From an uncultured Bacilli bacterium (lineage in GTDB: Bacteria > Bacillota_I > Bacilli_A > RF39 > UBA660), in assembly GCA_910583945.1 (NCBI GenBank), contig CAJTYF010000008.1, forward strand, positions 1 to 49,798: a stretch of 49,798 bases of DNA. The letters run 5' to 3'. Both the position numbers and the translations under genes were made by a program. Positions 16,403-24,601 of this stretch are shown piece by piece (the first letter of the stretch is position 1; each line of letters starts with the position of its first letter). The notes below the pieces were generated by a model, which ran no database searches, was not told the origin of the DNA, and saw only the letters and a program-made list of their open reading frames with translations.

Positions 16403-19400
16403 ATGGCACTAAACAAAAAACAACAAAAATTAAAAGACGAGTATTCATTTTTAAACATCAGTGAGGAAGAATTTTTAAAAATATATAATAAAGCGAAGGA
16501 AGAAAAAGATAATTTTCTTCTTGATTTTCAAAAAATAATGTTAGAATATATGAAAAAAAACGTCACGATTGAAAATATTATTCTTTATTTAAAGCAATTA
16601 AATTTAAAACCAAAATTCAGTTTGAATCAATCTTTAACAATTTTAAAAAAATGGCTAAAGCTTTTAGAAAATGTAGACTATGTTTTTACAAAAGAAGATT
16701 ATAGGAAAATTAATGAGAGCACGCTATTTCAGAGTATTTATCAAAAAATAATTCATAACAGCCAAATAAATGAAGAGGATTATCAAAAAATTTGTGAAAC
16801 AAGTATAATACTTGAAACTTTATTAAATAATTATATAGAAGAAAATGAGTTAAGTGTGACTTCCGAATTAGAAGAAGTTGATTTGGATGAAGAAGAAATT
16901 TTAAAAGAAATAGCTCTTGTTGATAGCACAAAAATCTATTTAGAAGAAATTAATGAAGTAGATTTACTAACCTTTGAAGAAGAGCAAGAACTTGGTAGAA
17001 GAATAAAAGAAGGCGATCTAGAAGCCAAAAAGAAATTAACCGAAGCAAATTTACGTTTAGTCGTCAGTGTTGCTAAAAAATATCTAGGAAGAGGTATGCT
17101 CTTTTTAGACTTAATTGAAGAAGGAAATCTAGGATTAATTGCCGCAGTTGAAAAATTTGATTATCAAAAAGGTAATAAATTTTCGACTTATGCGACATGG
17201 TGGATTAAACAAGCCATTACTAGAGCTTTAGCAAACAAAACAAGAGCAATACGTATTCCTACATATAAAGTATTAGAAATCAATAAGATGTATCAAGAAA
17301 TCGAAAACTTAAAAAAGAAATTAGGAAGAGAACCTGAAAGGTATGAGATTGCTTTAGAATTAGATAAAACCGAAAAAGAAATTGAAGATTTAATAACATT
17401 GAGTTTAGAAATCACTTCTTTAGATAAAACTTATGGAGATGAGAAAGATAGTACTTTAGGGGACTTTATTCCAGATGAAAAAATGGCATCCCCCGAAAAA
17501 ATAGTTTTAGATGAATCATTAAAAATAAAACTAAAAGAAGTTCTAAATGATTTAACGAAAAGAGAACAAGAAGTTTTAATTCTTCGCTTTGGATTAGATG
17601 ATGGGTCACCGCGAACCTTAGAAGAAGTCGGAAAAATTTATCATTTAACTCGTGAGAGAATACGACAAATTGAAGCGAAAGCACTAAAAGACTTGAGAGA
17701 GCCTTCTAAAGCTCAAAAAATAAAGCATTATTACAAAGAGGATGATAACGAAAAAAAAGTAACTCAAGTAGAAAATAAAAATGTTCCAGTAGAAGTAATA
17801 GAAAATCAAGTTTTTAGTATCAAACAGATTCACAATGATTTAAGTTTAGAACAAATTATAAAGTTACTAGATTTATTCCCTTTAGAAGAAAGCCGTTTTT
17901 TCTGTCAATACAATGGAATTATTAAGAGTAAAAATATGCTTATTAATGTGAAAAGAAAAGAGTTAAATAGAGAAGAAAACGAAAAGTTAAATCAAATAAC
18001 CAAAGAACTTATCGAAATGGCTAAACGTTATTATCAAGCTGTTTATTTTGAAAAGGAAAAAAGTGAAGATGCACTTGAAGAATTAAAAATAAAAATAGGA
18101 AAAAAGGATGAAAAACAAGAAAAAGTAGTTATTAATGAGTTGAACACTTCAAGGAATGAGAAAAAGATTGAAAATCAAGAAAAGAACTTAAATGGAAAAA
18201 AAGTAAGAGTAATAAAAGATATTACGAAAAAAGATACGATTAAACAAATCCCAGATGAAATTTTAAAAATGATTCTTTCTTTGTTTGATGAAGAAGAACA
18301 AAACGTTTTTTACTTAAGACATGGTAAGAATTTAAAGGAAAAACATTTATTTTCAGAATTAGATTTAAACAATATGCAACTGGAAGAATATAAAAAAATA
18401 TATGAGAATAGTTTAGTTAAATTAGCGAAATTTTATGAAATATTAAAAAAAGTTATGTGCATATTGGCTCCTGTTCAAAAAGAAGTTTATATTTTAAAGC
18501 ATGGAGAGAATTTAAATCAATCTAATCCCTTTCCTGAAGTCCCAAAAGGAAAATGTGCGAAATATTATAATGTCCTATATAATAGTAGTAGAAAAAAAAT
18601 ACGAGTCTTTTTAGAGCAAAATAAAGAATTTATTTTAGATGGAACTTTTGATGAGAAAAAAATACCTAAAAAAGAAAATATTATAGAAATAATACCCCAT
18701 CAAATATTGAAAAAATTACTGGTTTTATTAACACCAAATCAACAAAAAATCTTTTATTTAAAACATGGTGAGGGTTTAGATAAAAATAATAAATTTCCCA
18801 AAGCACCAGTAGATAAAGGGCGTAACTATTATAATATTGCCTATAAAAACATAAAGGAAAAATTACTGAATTTTTATAACGAAAACGAAGAAGCTCTATT
18901 AAAGGGCACATTTGATTATAATAAATTAAAAGTACCCACTCCTCATAATAGAACAAATCTTTTAGAGATCATTCCCCAATTTATTTTAATAAAATTAATT
19001 GAAATTTTAACACCATTTGAAAAAGAGACAATTTATTTAAGACATGGTAACTCTCTTGATGAGACAAAAAAATTTCCTAAAGAACCAAAAAATAAAGCTT
19101 CCAATTATTATTATGTAATTTATGATCGAGCAAAAAATAAATTAATCCAATTTTACAACGAAAATAGGAAATCTCTATTAAATAACACCTTTGATTACAC
19201 CAAATTAGAAAGAAAAACAAAAGTTTCCAAAGAAAAGAGGCTTTTTGATGAAGCGTTAGAACCTCTAACAAAAGAAAACATTAATGCTTTGATTCCTCCT
19301 GAAATATTAAAAAATATGCTCGTGTTTTTAACCGAATTAGAAAAAATGGTCGTTTTATTTCGTCATGGAGAAAATGGTGATCAAAATTTAAAAATGCCGC

Positions 19401-20173
19401 CCTCTCCAGAAGAAAAATCAAAGAGTTATTACTATGCAATCTATTCGAATGCTTGTAAAAAACTATTAAAAATCTTTGAAGAAAATAAAGAGTCCATTCT
19501 AAATGGAAGCTTTAGATATAATTCTGAAAGCCTAGTGAAAAAAGGACCAGATACAGAATATATGGAAAAGAAAAAAGAAATACTAAACAATGATGTGTTG
19601 CTAGAAAGAAATCATGAAAAAGAAAATGACCCCAATAATATTATCAATTTAATTCCAACGTATATTTTAAAAAAGATGCTTGTCATTTTACCCAAAACGC
19701 AAAAAGAGGATTTTATCCTACAACATACAGAAGAATGTAATGTGGTATTAACACTCCCTTTTTTAGACTATGACCAAAAAAGAAAATATAACAGAAATTA
19801 TCAGCGTGCTGAAAAAACTTTGTTGGATTTCTTTAATGAACACCAAGAAGAACTTTTTAGTGATGAGATTGATTTAATCCTTAATCGAAATTTTGTCGAA
19901 GAAAAGAAAGAGGACAATATTATTAATATCATTCCCCTAAAAATTTTACGAAAAATACTTTTCATTTTAACAGAAGAGGAAAGAAAAGTCTTTATCGCAA
20001 GGCATGGAGAAAATTGTGATAGAGTCTATAAATTTCCACCTATCCCTAAAGGAAGAAGTAAACATTATTATAAACTACCTTATGAAAAAGTCCGACATAA
20101 ATTACTAGACTATTATCTAGAACATAAAAATGGGTTACTAAGTGATAATTTTGAGAAGGGGGGGGGTTATTAG
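16403..20173 (+). CDS. Giant sigma-70 factor with C-terminal array of region-4-like repeats
   Basis: The frame is 1256 residues; ordinary primary sigma factors have 350-600. Residues 1-173 are a helical extension. Region 1.2 starts at DSTKIYLEEI (174) and region 2 spans about 215-285, with the core-binding block GRGMLFLDLIEEGNLGLI and the STYATWWIKQAI melting motif. Region 3 follows, and region 4 (384-433) has an intact helix-turn-helix TLEEVGKIYHLTRERIRQIE for the -35 box. In region 2.4, Lys279 and Ala282 replace the residues equivalent to E. coli Gln437 and Thr440 that read the -12 base. From about 610 to the end come seven modules of 60-120 residues, each with a box like LRHGE (residues 639, 699, 787, 880, 987, 1107, 1200) resembling the first half of region 4. 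The frame ends just after nine G residues. It may be an alternative, primary-like sigma factor. Confidence 0.88.
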   Translation: MALNKKQQKLKDEYSFLNISEEEFLKIYNKAKEEKDNFLLDFQKIMLEYMKKNVTIENIILYLKQLNLKPKFSLNQSLTILKKWLKLLENVDYVFTKEDYRKINESTLFQSIYQKIIHNSQINEEDYQKICETSIILETLLNNYIEENELSVTSELEEVDLDEEEILKEIALVDSTKIYLEEINEVDLLTFEEEQELGRRIKEGDLEAKKKLTEANLRLVVSVAKKYLGRGMLFLDLIEEGNLGLIAAVEKFDYQKGNKFSTYATWWIKQAITRALANKTRAIRIPTYKVLEINKMYQEIENLKKKLGREPERYEIALELDKTEKEIEDLITLSLEITSLDKTYGDEKDSTLGDFIPDEKMASPEKIVLDESLKIKLKEVLNDLTKREQEVLILRFGLDDGSPRTLEEVGKIYHLTRERIRQIEAKALKDLREPSKAQKIKHYYKEDDNEKKVTQVENKNVPVEVIENQVFSIKQIHNDLSLEQIIKLLDLFPLEESRFFCQYNGIIKSKNMLINVKRKELNREENEKLNQITKELIEMAKRYYQAVYFEKEKSEDALEELKIKIGKKDEKQEKVVINELNTSRNEKKIENQEKNLNGKKVRVIKDITKKDTIKQIPDEILKMILSLFDEEEQNVFYLRHGKNLKEKHLFSELDLNNMQLEEYKKIYENSLVKLAKFYEILKKVMCILAPVQKEVYILKHGENLNQSNPFPEVPKGKCAKYYNVLYNSSRKKIRVFLEQNKEFILDGTFDEKKIPKKENIIEIIPHQILKKLLVLLTPNQQKIFYLKHGEGLDKNNKFPKAPVDKGRNYYNIAYKNIKEKLLNFYNENEEALLKGTFDYNKLKVPTPHNRTNLLEIIPQFILIKLIEILTPFEKETIYLRHGNSLDETKKFPKEPKNKASNYYYVIYDRAKNKLIQFYNENRKSLLNNTFDYTKLERKTKVSKEKRLFDEALEPLTKENINALIPPEILKNMLVFLTELEKMVVLFRHGENGDQNLKMPPSPEEKSKSYYYAIYSNACKKLLKIFEENKESILNGSFRYNSESLVKKGPDTEYMEKKKEILNNDVLLERNHEKENDPNNIINLIPTYILKKMLVILPKTQKEDFILQHTEECNVVLTLPFLDYDQKRKYNRNYQRAEKTLLDFFNEHQEELFSDEIDLILNRNFVEEKKEDNIINIIPLKILRKILFILTEEERKVFIARHGENCDRVYKFPPIPKGRSKHYYKLPYEKVRHKLLDYYLEHKNGLLSDNFEKGGGY
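18230..20160 (+). repeat. Tandem array of seven divergent LRHGE modules inside the sigma-factor gene
   Basis: Protein-level repeats. Each has I-I-P-x-x-I-L-K-K, a region like LTxxEKxVxxLRHGE, then KFPxxPxxK, YYxxxY, KKLLxFxxEN and GTFDY. RHG/KHG codons begin at 18317, 18497, 18761, 19040, 19361, 19721 (QHT, most divergent) and 20000. Spacings are 180, 264, 279, 321, 360 and 279 bases. A weaker eighth copy may lie near 17850-18050. The DNA is too diverged to recombine easily, so these are old duplications. Confidence 0.75.
20158..20166 (+). repeat. Homopolymeric G9 tract at the sigma-factor frame break
   Basis: Nine consecutive G residues, the longest G run noticed in this AT-rich window. With nine G, the sigma gene ends two codons later (TAT TAG). 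Adding one G or removing two joins it in frame to the downstream coding register ending at 20622. This is the classic arrangement of a slipped-strand contingency locus. Confidence 0.8.
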
Positions 20174-20622
20174 ATCAAAAAAGAGAAAATTTAGAAAAGA
20201 AAAAAGAGCTTATATTACAAAAAGAAAGCCAAATCGAATTAGATTTAAAAGCCAACTTGTTTGCAAAATACTATTCAATTTATCAAGAGGTTTTATCGAA
20301 TCATGATCTAGAAGAGATTATAAATCAATCTTTTAATGAATTAAGAATTATTCCAGATTGTGTAGAATTAAGCTATTACTTTCAAGTAGAAAAAAATATA
20401 TTATTATATTTGTCTAGAATTTATAATCAAAATAAAGAGAAGCCAGAATCAATAAACATTCTTATTGTGGTAAATAACTATTTTAAAAACAAAATACTAA
20501 AAAGACTACCTTATTTAAATGAAAGCGAACTGGAAAATACGATTGAACAACTATTTGAGAACTATACAGGACAACGTTTATTCTATGTAGAATTATCATT
20601 AAAATATAGAAAAAGAAAATAG
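20167..20622 (+). CDS. Out-of-frame C-terminal extension of the sigma factor
   Basis: An open register runs directly from the G tract without any start codon: LLDQKRENLEKKKELILQ, then a helical domain containing FAKYYSIYQEVLSNHDLEEI, and a basic end (LKYRKRK). A separate start would have to be a TTG at 20257, which lacks a convincing ribosome site, so it is best read as the tail of the upstream gene. With a ten-G tract the joined protein would be 1406 residues. The tail has a Lys/Glu-rich coiled-coil linker of about 30 residues followed by a helical domain of about 115; no known family is recognised. Confidence 0.6.
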   Translation, partial: LLDQKRENLEKKKELILQKESQIELDLKANLFAKYYSIYQEVLSNHDLEEIINQSFNELRIIPDCVELSYYFQVEKNILLYLSRIYNQNKEKPESINILIVVNNYFKNKILKRLPYLNESELENTIEQLFENYTGQRLFYVELSLKYRKRK

Positions 20623-20653
20623 AAAATGTCAAGATAAAACCGTTCTAAAACTA

Positions 20654-20682
20654 TTGTTTTTTGCATAAAAAAAGAGTATAGT
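20654..20682 (+). promoter_or_regulatory. Promoter of the NfeD-SPFH operon
   Basis: TTGTTT (20654-20659), 17-base spacer, TATAGT (20677-20682), followed by AAGGAAG and the ATG at 20702. Confidence 0.6.
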
Positions 20683-20701
20683 AATCAAAAGGAAGTGAAT
20701 T

Positions 20702-21127
20702 ATGGATTTATGGATTCTTTGGTTAATTGTTGTCATTTTCTTATCCATAGCTGAAGTAAGTACTCTAAATTTAGTTTCAATATGGTTCATAATAAGTGGA
20801 ATGGTGTCACTCATTGCCTCATTCTTTATTGAAAATTTCTTTATTCAATTTGCCATATTTGTTCTACTCGGAATCTTACTTTTAGTAACCACAAGAAGGA
20901 TATTAGAAAAAATACTAAAACCAAAATCAGAAAAAACCAATTTAGATCGCGTGATTGGTATGACCGCCATCGTAACGAATTCTATAAGTAAAAACCATAT
21001 AGGAGAGGTAAAAGTGGATGGAAAACATTGGAGTGCCATCTCCGATGAAAAATTGGAAAAAGACGATGAAGTTGTTGTAGAGAACATCAACGGCGTGAAA
21101 TTAATAGTTAGAAAGAAGGAAGTTTAA
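20702..21127 (+). CDS. NfeD family membrane protein
   Basis: A 141-residue short-type NfeD protein. Two or three N-terminal membrane helices (about 3-25, 28-45 and 48-65) precede a soluble OB-fold domain (about 80-141) with VIGMTAIVTNSI and GEVKVDGKHWSAIS, the core pattern of NfeD. Short NfeD proteins pair with SPFH proteins in membrane microdomains; the SPFH gene starts one base after this stop, a textbook arrangement. AAGGAAG precedes the ATG. Confidence 0.88.
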   Translation: MDLWILWLIVVIFLSIAEVSTLNLVSIWFIISGMVSLIASFFIENFFIQFAIFVLLGILLLVTTRRILEKILKPKSEKTNLDRVIGMTAIVTNSISKNHIGEVKVDGKHWSAISDEKLEKDDEVVVENINGVKLIVRKKEV

Positions 21128-21128
21128 T

Positions 21129-22022
21129 ATGCCATTTTTAATTGCTATTTTAATTATTGTTGTTTTAATTGTTATTCCTTGTGTAAAAGTCGTACCACAA
21201 GCGAAAAGTTATGTTATTGAAAGACTCGGTTCTTACTATACGACTTGGAAAAACGGATTACACTTTAAAATTCCATTTGTAGACCGTGTCGCGAATCAAG
21301 TAAGCTTAAAAGAAATTGTAAAAGATTTCGCTCCACAACCTGTGATTACCAAAGATAATGTCACCATGCAAATTGATACAGTAGTTTATTTTCAAATTAC
21401 GGATGCTAAGCTTTATACTTACGGAGTGGAATACCCCATTAGTGCCATTGAAAATTTGACCGCTACAACGCTTAGAAATATTATTGGAGAATTAGAACTC
21501 GATCAAACTTTAACCTCAAGAGACATTATTAATGCTAAAATGCGTTCAATATTGGATGAAGCAACCGATCCATGGGGTATTAAAGTCAATCGGGTGGAAG
21601 TAAAAAACATCTTACCTCCAAAAGATATTCAAGAGGCTATGGAAAAACAAATGCGTGCTGAACGTGAAAGAAGAGAAAAAATTCTTCAAGCTGAAGGAGA
21701 AAAAAAATCCAGTGTTTTAATCGCTGAAGGTGAAAAAGAAAGTGCCATTCTTCGTGCCGAAGCTGAAAAAGAAGCGAAAATAAAAAGAGCCGAAGGAGAA
21801 GCCGAAGCTATGCTTAAAATTAAAACCGCTGAAGCCGAAGGAATTAAACTTCTAAAAGAAGCTAAAGCCGATCAATCTGTATTAACACTAAAAAGTTATG
21901 AAGCTTTATCTAACTTAGCAAATGGTCAAGCAACAAAATTAATTGTACCAAGCAACCTTGAGGGGATTGCTACGTTTGGAACCGCTTTAAAGGAAGTTAT
22001 GGAAGACAAAAAAAGCAAATAG
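21129..22022 (+). CDS. SPFH/band 7 (stomatin-like) membrane protein
   Basis: A 297-residue slipin/QmcA-type protein. A single N-terminal helix (about 2-20) is followed by the SPFH domain (about 24-180: VPQAKSYVIERLGSY, GLHFKIPFVDRV, TKDNVTMQIDTVVYFQI). A long Ala/Glu/Lys helix (about 180-255: AEGEKESAILRAEAEKEAK) and a conserved end (LANGQATKLIVPSNLEGI) complete it. Such proteins form oligomeric cages in the membrane and work with NfeD partners, here encoded immediately upstream. Confidence 0.92.
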   Translation: MPFLIAILIIVVLIVIPCVKVVPQAKSYVIERLGSYYTTWKNGLHFKIPFVDRVANQVSLKEIVKDFAPQPVITKDNVTMQIDTVVYFQITDAKLYTYGVEYPISAIENLTATTLRNIIGELELDQTLTSRDIINAKMRSILDEATDPWGIKVNRVEVKNILPPKDIQEAMEKQMRAERERREKILQAEGEKKSSVLIAEGEKESAILRAEAEKEAKIKRAEGEAEAMLKIKTAEAEGIKLLKEAKADQSVLTLKSYEALSNLANGQATKLIVPSNLEGIATFGTALKEVMEDKKSK

Positions 22023-22043
22023 GCAAAACCTTATTTGTTTTTT
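22016..22043 (+). terminator. Terminator of the NfeD-SPFH operon
   Basis: CAAATAGG, loop CAAAA and CCTTATTTG form a stem with one bulged base, followed by TTTTTT. It overlaps the TAG of the SPFH gene. Confidence 0.72.
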
Positions 22044-22111
22044 ATTTTAAATAAAAACTATTTTTTGAGTAAAAAAGATGATATACTTTTTTAGAAAAGG
22101 AAGTAAAGAAG

Positions 22112-23386
22112 ATGTTGAAAAAACAAAAATTAGTAGAAGCACCACTTGGTTATTGGGAAGAAAAATCTTATATGTTAGCAATTCCTGAAACAGAAGAAAA
22201 TGATGAAATTTTGAAAAAAAGTTTAGAACGGATTGCAAGCATTAAAGGCGTAAAAATAAAAGAAAATCATTATGATCGTGAAAAAAATCTTTTTTATGCC
22301 ACAATAATTTATGAAAAAGAAGAGTATGAAATAGGTTTTTATGTAGGAGATGTGTCTATTCCAGACTATTACTTAAATAAAAATTTTCTATTTAACGAGG
22401 AAGAAAAAGTTCTTCTTTTGAATGCCAAAAGAGCGTTAACCATCTTTATGAAATTTCATGATCACCCTAAAAAAGATTATCATTTACAAATAAAATTAGC
22501 GTATGCAATGGTTCCAGATCTAATAGGAGTCATGGACGAAAGTGCTGAAAAAGTAATTCCTAAAAAGTGGATAGAATTAAGTGCCAAATCCAGTGTGGAA
22601 CCGAGTGCTAAAGACTTATTCTTAGTCCAAGCTGTTTCAGGAGAAAAAGGAAGGGTTTGGCTTCATACTCATGGACTATGTAGATGTGGCATCACTGAAT
22701 TAGAAATAGTAGATTCAAAAAATGAAAACTATCAAAACCATTACAATTTAATTGCCACCTATGCCATGTATTTAATTGATAAAAAAGGAGAATTTGAAGC
22801 TAGAAATAATGGAGCTTATATTGGGCGTTTAATTAATGGGTATCCTGTCGTAGTCACCTGTAAGTCTTGGACAGAAGGACTAAAAGAATATAAAAAAATA
22901 GACTTAGGAGGACCAAAAGATCGTCAATCAGGACATAATAGTTGGAGTAGTATTTTATTTCTTTACAAAAATGAAAAAGATGAGGAAAAAGGCAAAGTCA
23001 GTAAAATCACTGATTACAATCAACTGTGGGGAGAAAATCCGATATTTTTTATCAGCAATGAAGAAACGAGCCGTATGAAAGCTCTAGCCATTGAACAATT
23101 TAATTACGTAAAAGAAAGCTTTAAAAATAAAGAAAACAATATTTTAATTAAAGTGGGTTTACCTTTAAAAGAAAAAGGCCAATTTGAACACATTTGGTTT
23201 GAACTTTTAGAATTAAAAGAAGACAAATTTAAAGCCAAGTTGACGCAAGAGCCTTATGACATTGAAGATTTACACACTGGAGATGAAGCGTGGTATACCA
23301 TAGAAGAGATTACCGATTGGATTATTTATACCAAAGAATTTGCTGTGAATCCAAATAATGTGTATCTTTTAGAAATGGAAAAATAA
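22112..23386 (+). CDS. DUF4026/DUF2314 domain protein
   Basis: A 424-residue cytosolic protein. The central part (about 165-260) with RVWLHTHGLCRCGITELEIV and IGRLINGYPVVVTCKSW fits the DUF4026 family. The last ~90 residues (GQFEHIWFELLEL, KLTQEPYDIEDLHTGDEAWY, ITDWIIY) match the DUF2314 pattern. The histidine/cysteine cluster HTHGLCRC may bind a metal, but that is inference. No biochemical role is known for either family. It precedes the DUF2130 gene by only three bases, so the two are co-transcribed. Confidence 0.75.
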   Translation: MLKKQKLVEAPLGYWEEKSYMLAIPETEENDEILKKSLERIASIKGVKIKENHYDREKNLFYATIIYEKEEYEIGFYVGDVSIPDYYLNKNFLFNEEEKVLLLNAKRALTIFMKFHDHPKKDYHLQIKLAYAMVPDLIGVMDESAEKVIPKKWIELSAKSSVEPSAKDLFLVQAVSGEKGRVWLHTHGLCRCGITELEIVDSKNENYQNHYNLIATYAMYLIDKKGEFEARNNGAYIGRLINGYPVVVTCKSWTEGLKEYKKIDLGGPKDRQSGHNSWSSILFLYKNEKDEEKGKVSKITDYNQLWGENPIFFISNEETSRMKALAIEQFNYVKESFKNKENNILIKVGLPLKEKGQFEHIWFELLELKEDKFKAKLTQEPYDIEDLHTGDEAWYTIEEITDWIIYTKEFAVNPNNVYLLEMEK

Positions 23387-23389
23387 AAA

Positions 23390-24568
23390 ATGAACGAATT
23401 AAAATGTCCAAATTGTGGAGCCTTATTTGAAGTGAACGAAACGCACTATGAATCCATTGCAAAGCAAATAAAAAATAATGAATTCTTAAAAGAAGTAGAA
23501 TTAAAAGAAAAAGAATTCCAAAAAGAAAAAGAAAACGCTATCAAATGGGCTGAAGCGAATATAGAAAAAAAACTTTTAGAAGAAATCAATAAAAAAGATT
23601 TGGAAATTGCCCAATTAAAAAATCAAGCTCAATTAACGCAAAGACAAACCGAGTTAGAGATTAAAAATGCGGTGAGTGAAAAAGAGGTAAGCATCACTAA
23701 ACTTAGTAACGAGCTCCAATTAAAGAATAGCGAATTTTTATTAAAAGAAAAAAATTTAAAAGAAAGTTATGAAGAAAAACTAAAAGATAAAGAAAATCAA
23801 ATTGCCTATTATAAAGAATTTAAAGCGAAACAATCCACCAAAATGATTGGAGAATCATTAGAACTTCATTGTAGCAATGAATTTAACAAATTACGACCAC
23901 TTTTTAAAAACGCTTACTTTGAAAAAGATAACGATATAAAAACAGGGTCGAAAGGGGATTTTATATATCGTGATTACGATGAAGAAGGGCTAGAATTTGT
24001 CTCCATTATGTTTGAAATGAAAAATGAAGCGGATGAAACCAGTACGAAACATAAAAACGAAGATTTCTTAAAAGAATTAGATAAAGACCGTAAAGAGAAA
24101 AAATGCGAATACGCCGTATTAGTCACCCTTCTTGAAATCGATAACGATTACTATAATAATGGAATCGTCGACGTGTCTCATAAATATGAAAAGATGTATG
24201 TCATTAGACCTCAATTTTTTATACCCTTAATCACTCTAATAAGAGGATTAGCCATTCATGCCTTGGACTACAAAAAAGAATTAGAAATTGTTAAAAATCA
24301 AAATTTAGATATTGCTCATTTTGAAGAAAATATGAATGCCTTTAAAGAGGGGTTTGGTAGAAATTATCGTTTAGCCAGCGACAAATTTAAAAAAGCCATT
24401 GAGGAAATCGACAAAACCATTGAGCACTTACAAAAAACAAAAGAAGCCTTATTATCGAGTGAAAACAACCTTCGCCTAGCCAATAATAAAGCCGAGGACT
24501 TAAGCATAAAAAAATTAACCCATAATAATGAAACCATGAAAGAATTATTTGAAAAATTAAAACAATAA
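23390..24568 (+). CDS. DUF2130 domain protein with PD-(D/E)xK-like core
   Basis: A 392-residue protein. It opens with a CPNCG half zinc-ribbon (residues 5-9) and a Lys/Glu-rich coiled coil (about 30-145). The DUF2130 domain (about 150-290) follows: GESLELHCSNEFN, GSKGDFIYRD and SIMFEMKNEAD, where the Asp in KGDF and the E-M-K give a nuclease-like D...ExK arrangement. The C-terminal part is again coiled coil. The family is often linked to restriction-like nucleases, but function is unproven. ATG lies three bases after the upstream stop. Confidence 0.82.
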   Translation: MNELKCPNCGALFEVNETHYESIAKQIKNNEFLKEVELKEKEFQKEKENAIKWAEANIEKKLLEEINKKDLEIAQLKNQAQLTQRQTELEIKNAVSEKEVSITKLSNELQLKNSEFLLKEKNLKESYEEKLKDKENQIAYYKEFKAKQSTKMIGESLELHCSNEFNKLRPLFKNAYFEKDNDIKTGSKGDFIYRDYDEEGLEFVSIMFEMKNEADETSTKHKNEDFLKELDKDRKEKKCEYAVLVTLLEIDNDYYNNGIVDVSHKYEKMYVIRPQFFIPLITLIRGLAIHALDYKKELEIVKNQNLDIAHFEENMNAFKEGFGRNYRLASDKFKKAIEEIDKTIEHLQKTKEALLSSENNLRLANNKAEDLSIKKLTHNNETMKELFEKLKQ

Positions 24569-24600
24569 AAAAGAATCAATTAAGAAAGTTGATTCTTTTT
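24568..24600. terminator. Bidirectional terminator between convergent genes
   Basis: AAAAAGAATCAA (24568-24579), nine-base loop, TTGATTCTTTTT (24589-24600). Perfect 12-pair stem, A/T-flanked on both strands, serving the DUF2130 gene and the convergent gene at 24602. Confidence 0.85.
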
Positions 24601-24601
24601 A

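Noticed and set aside
20257..20622. Independent small gene after the sigma factor
   Set aside because: The register is open back to the G tract without a good start or ribosome site, so it is better explained as the sigma factor's tail.
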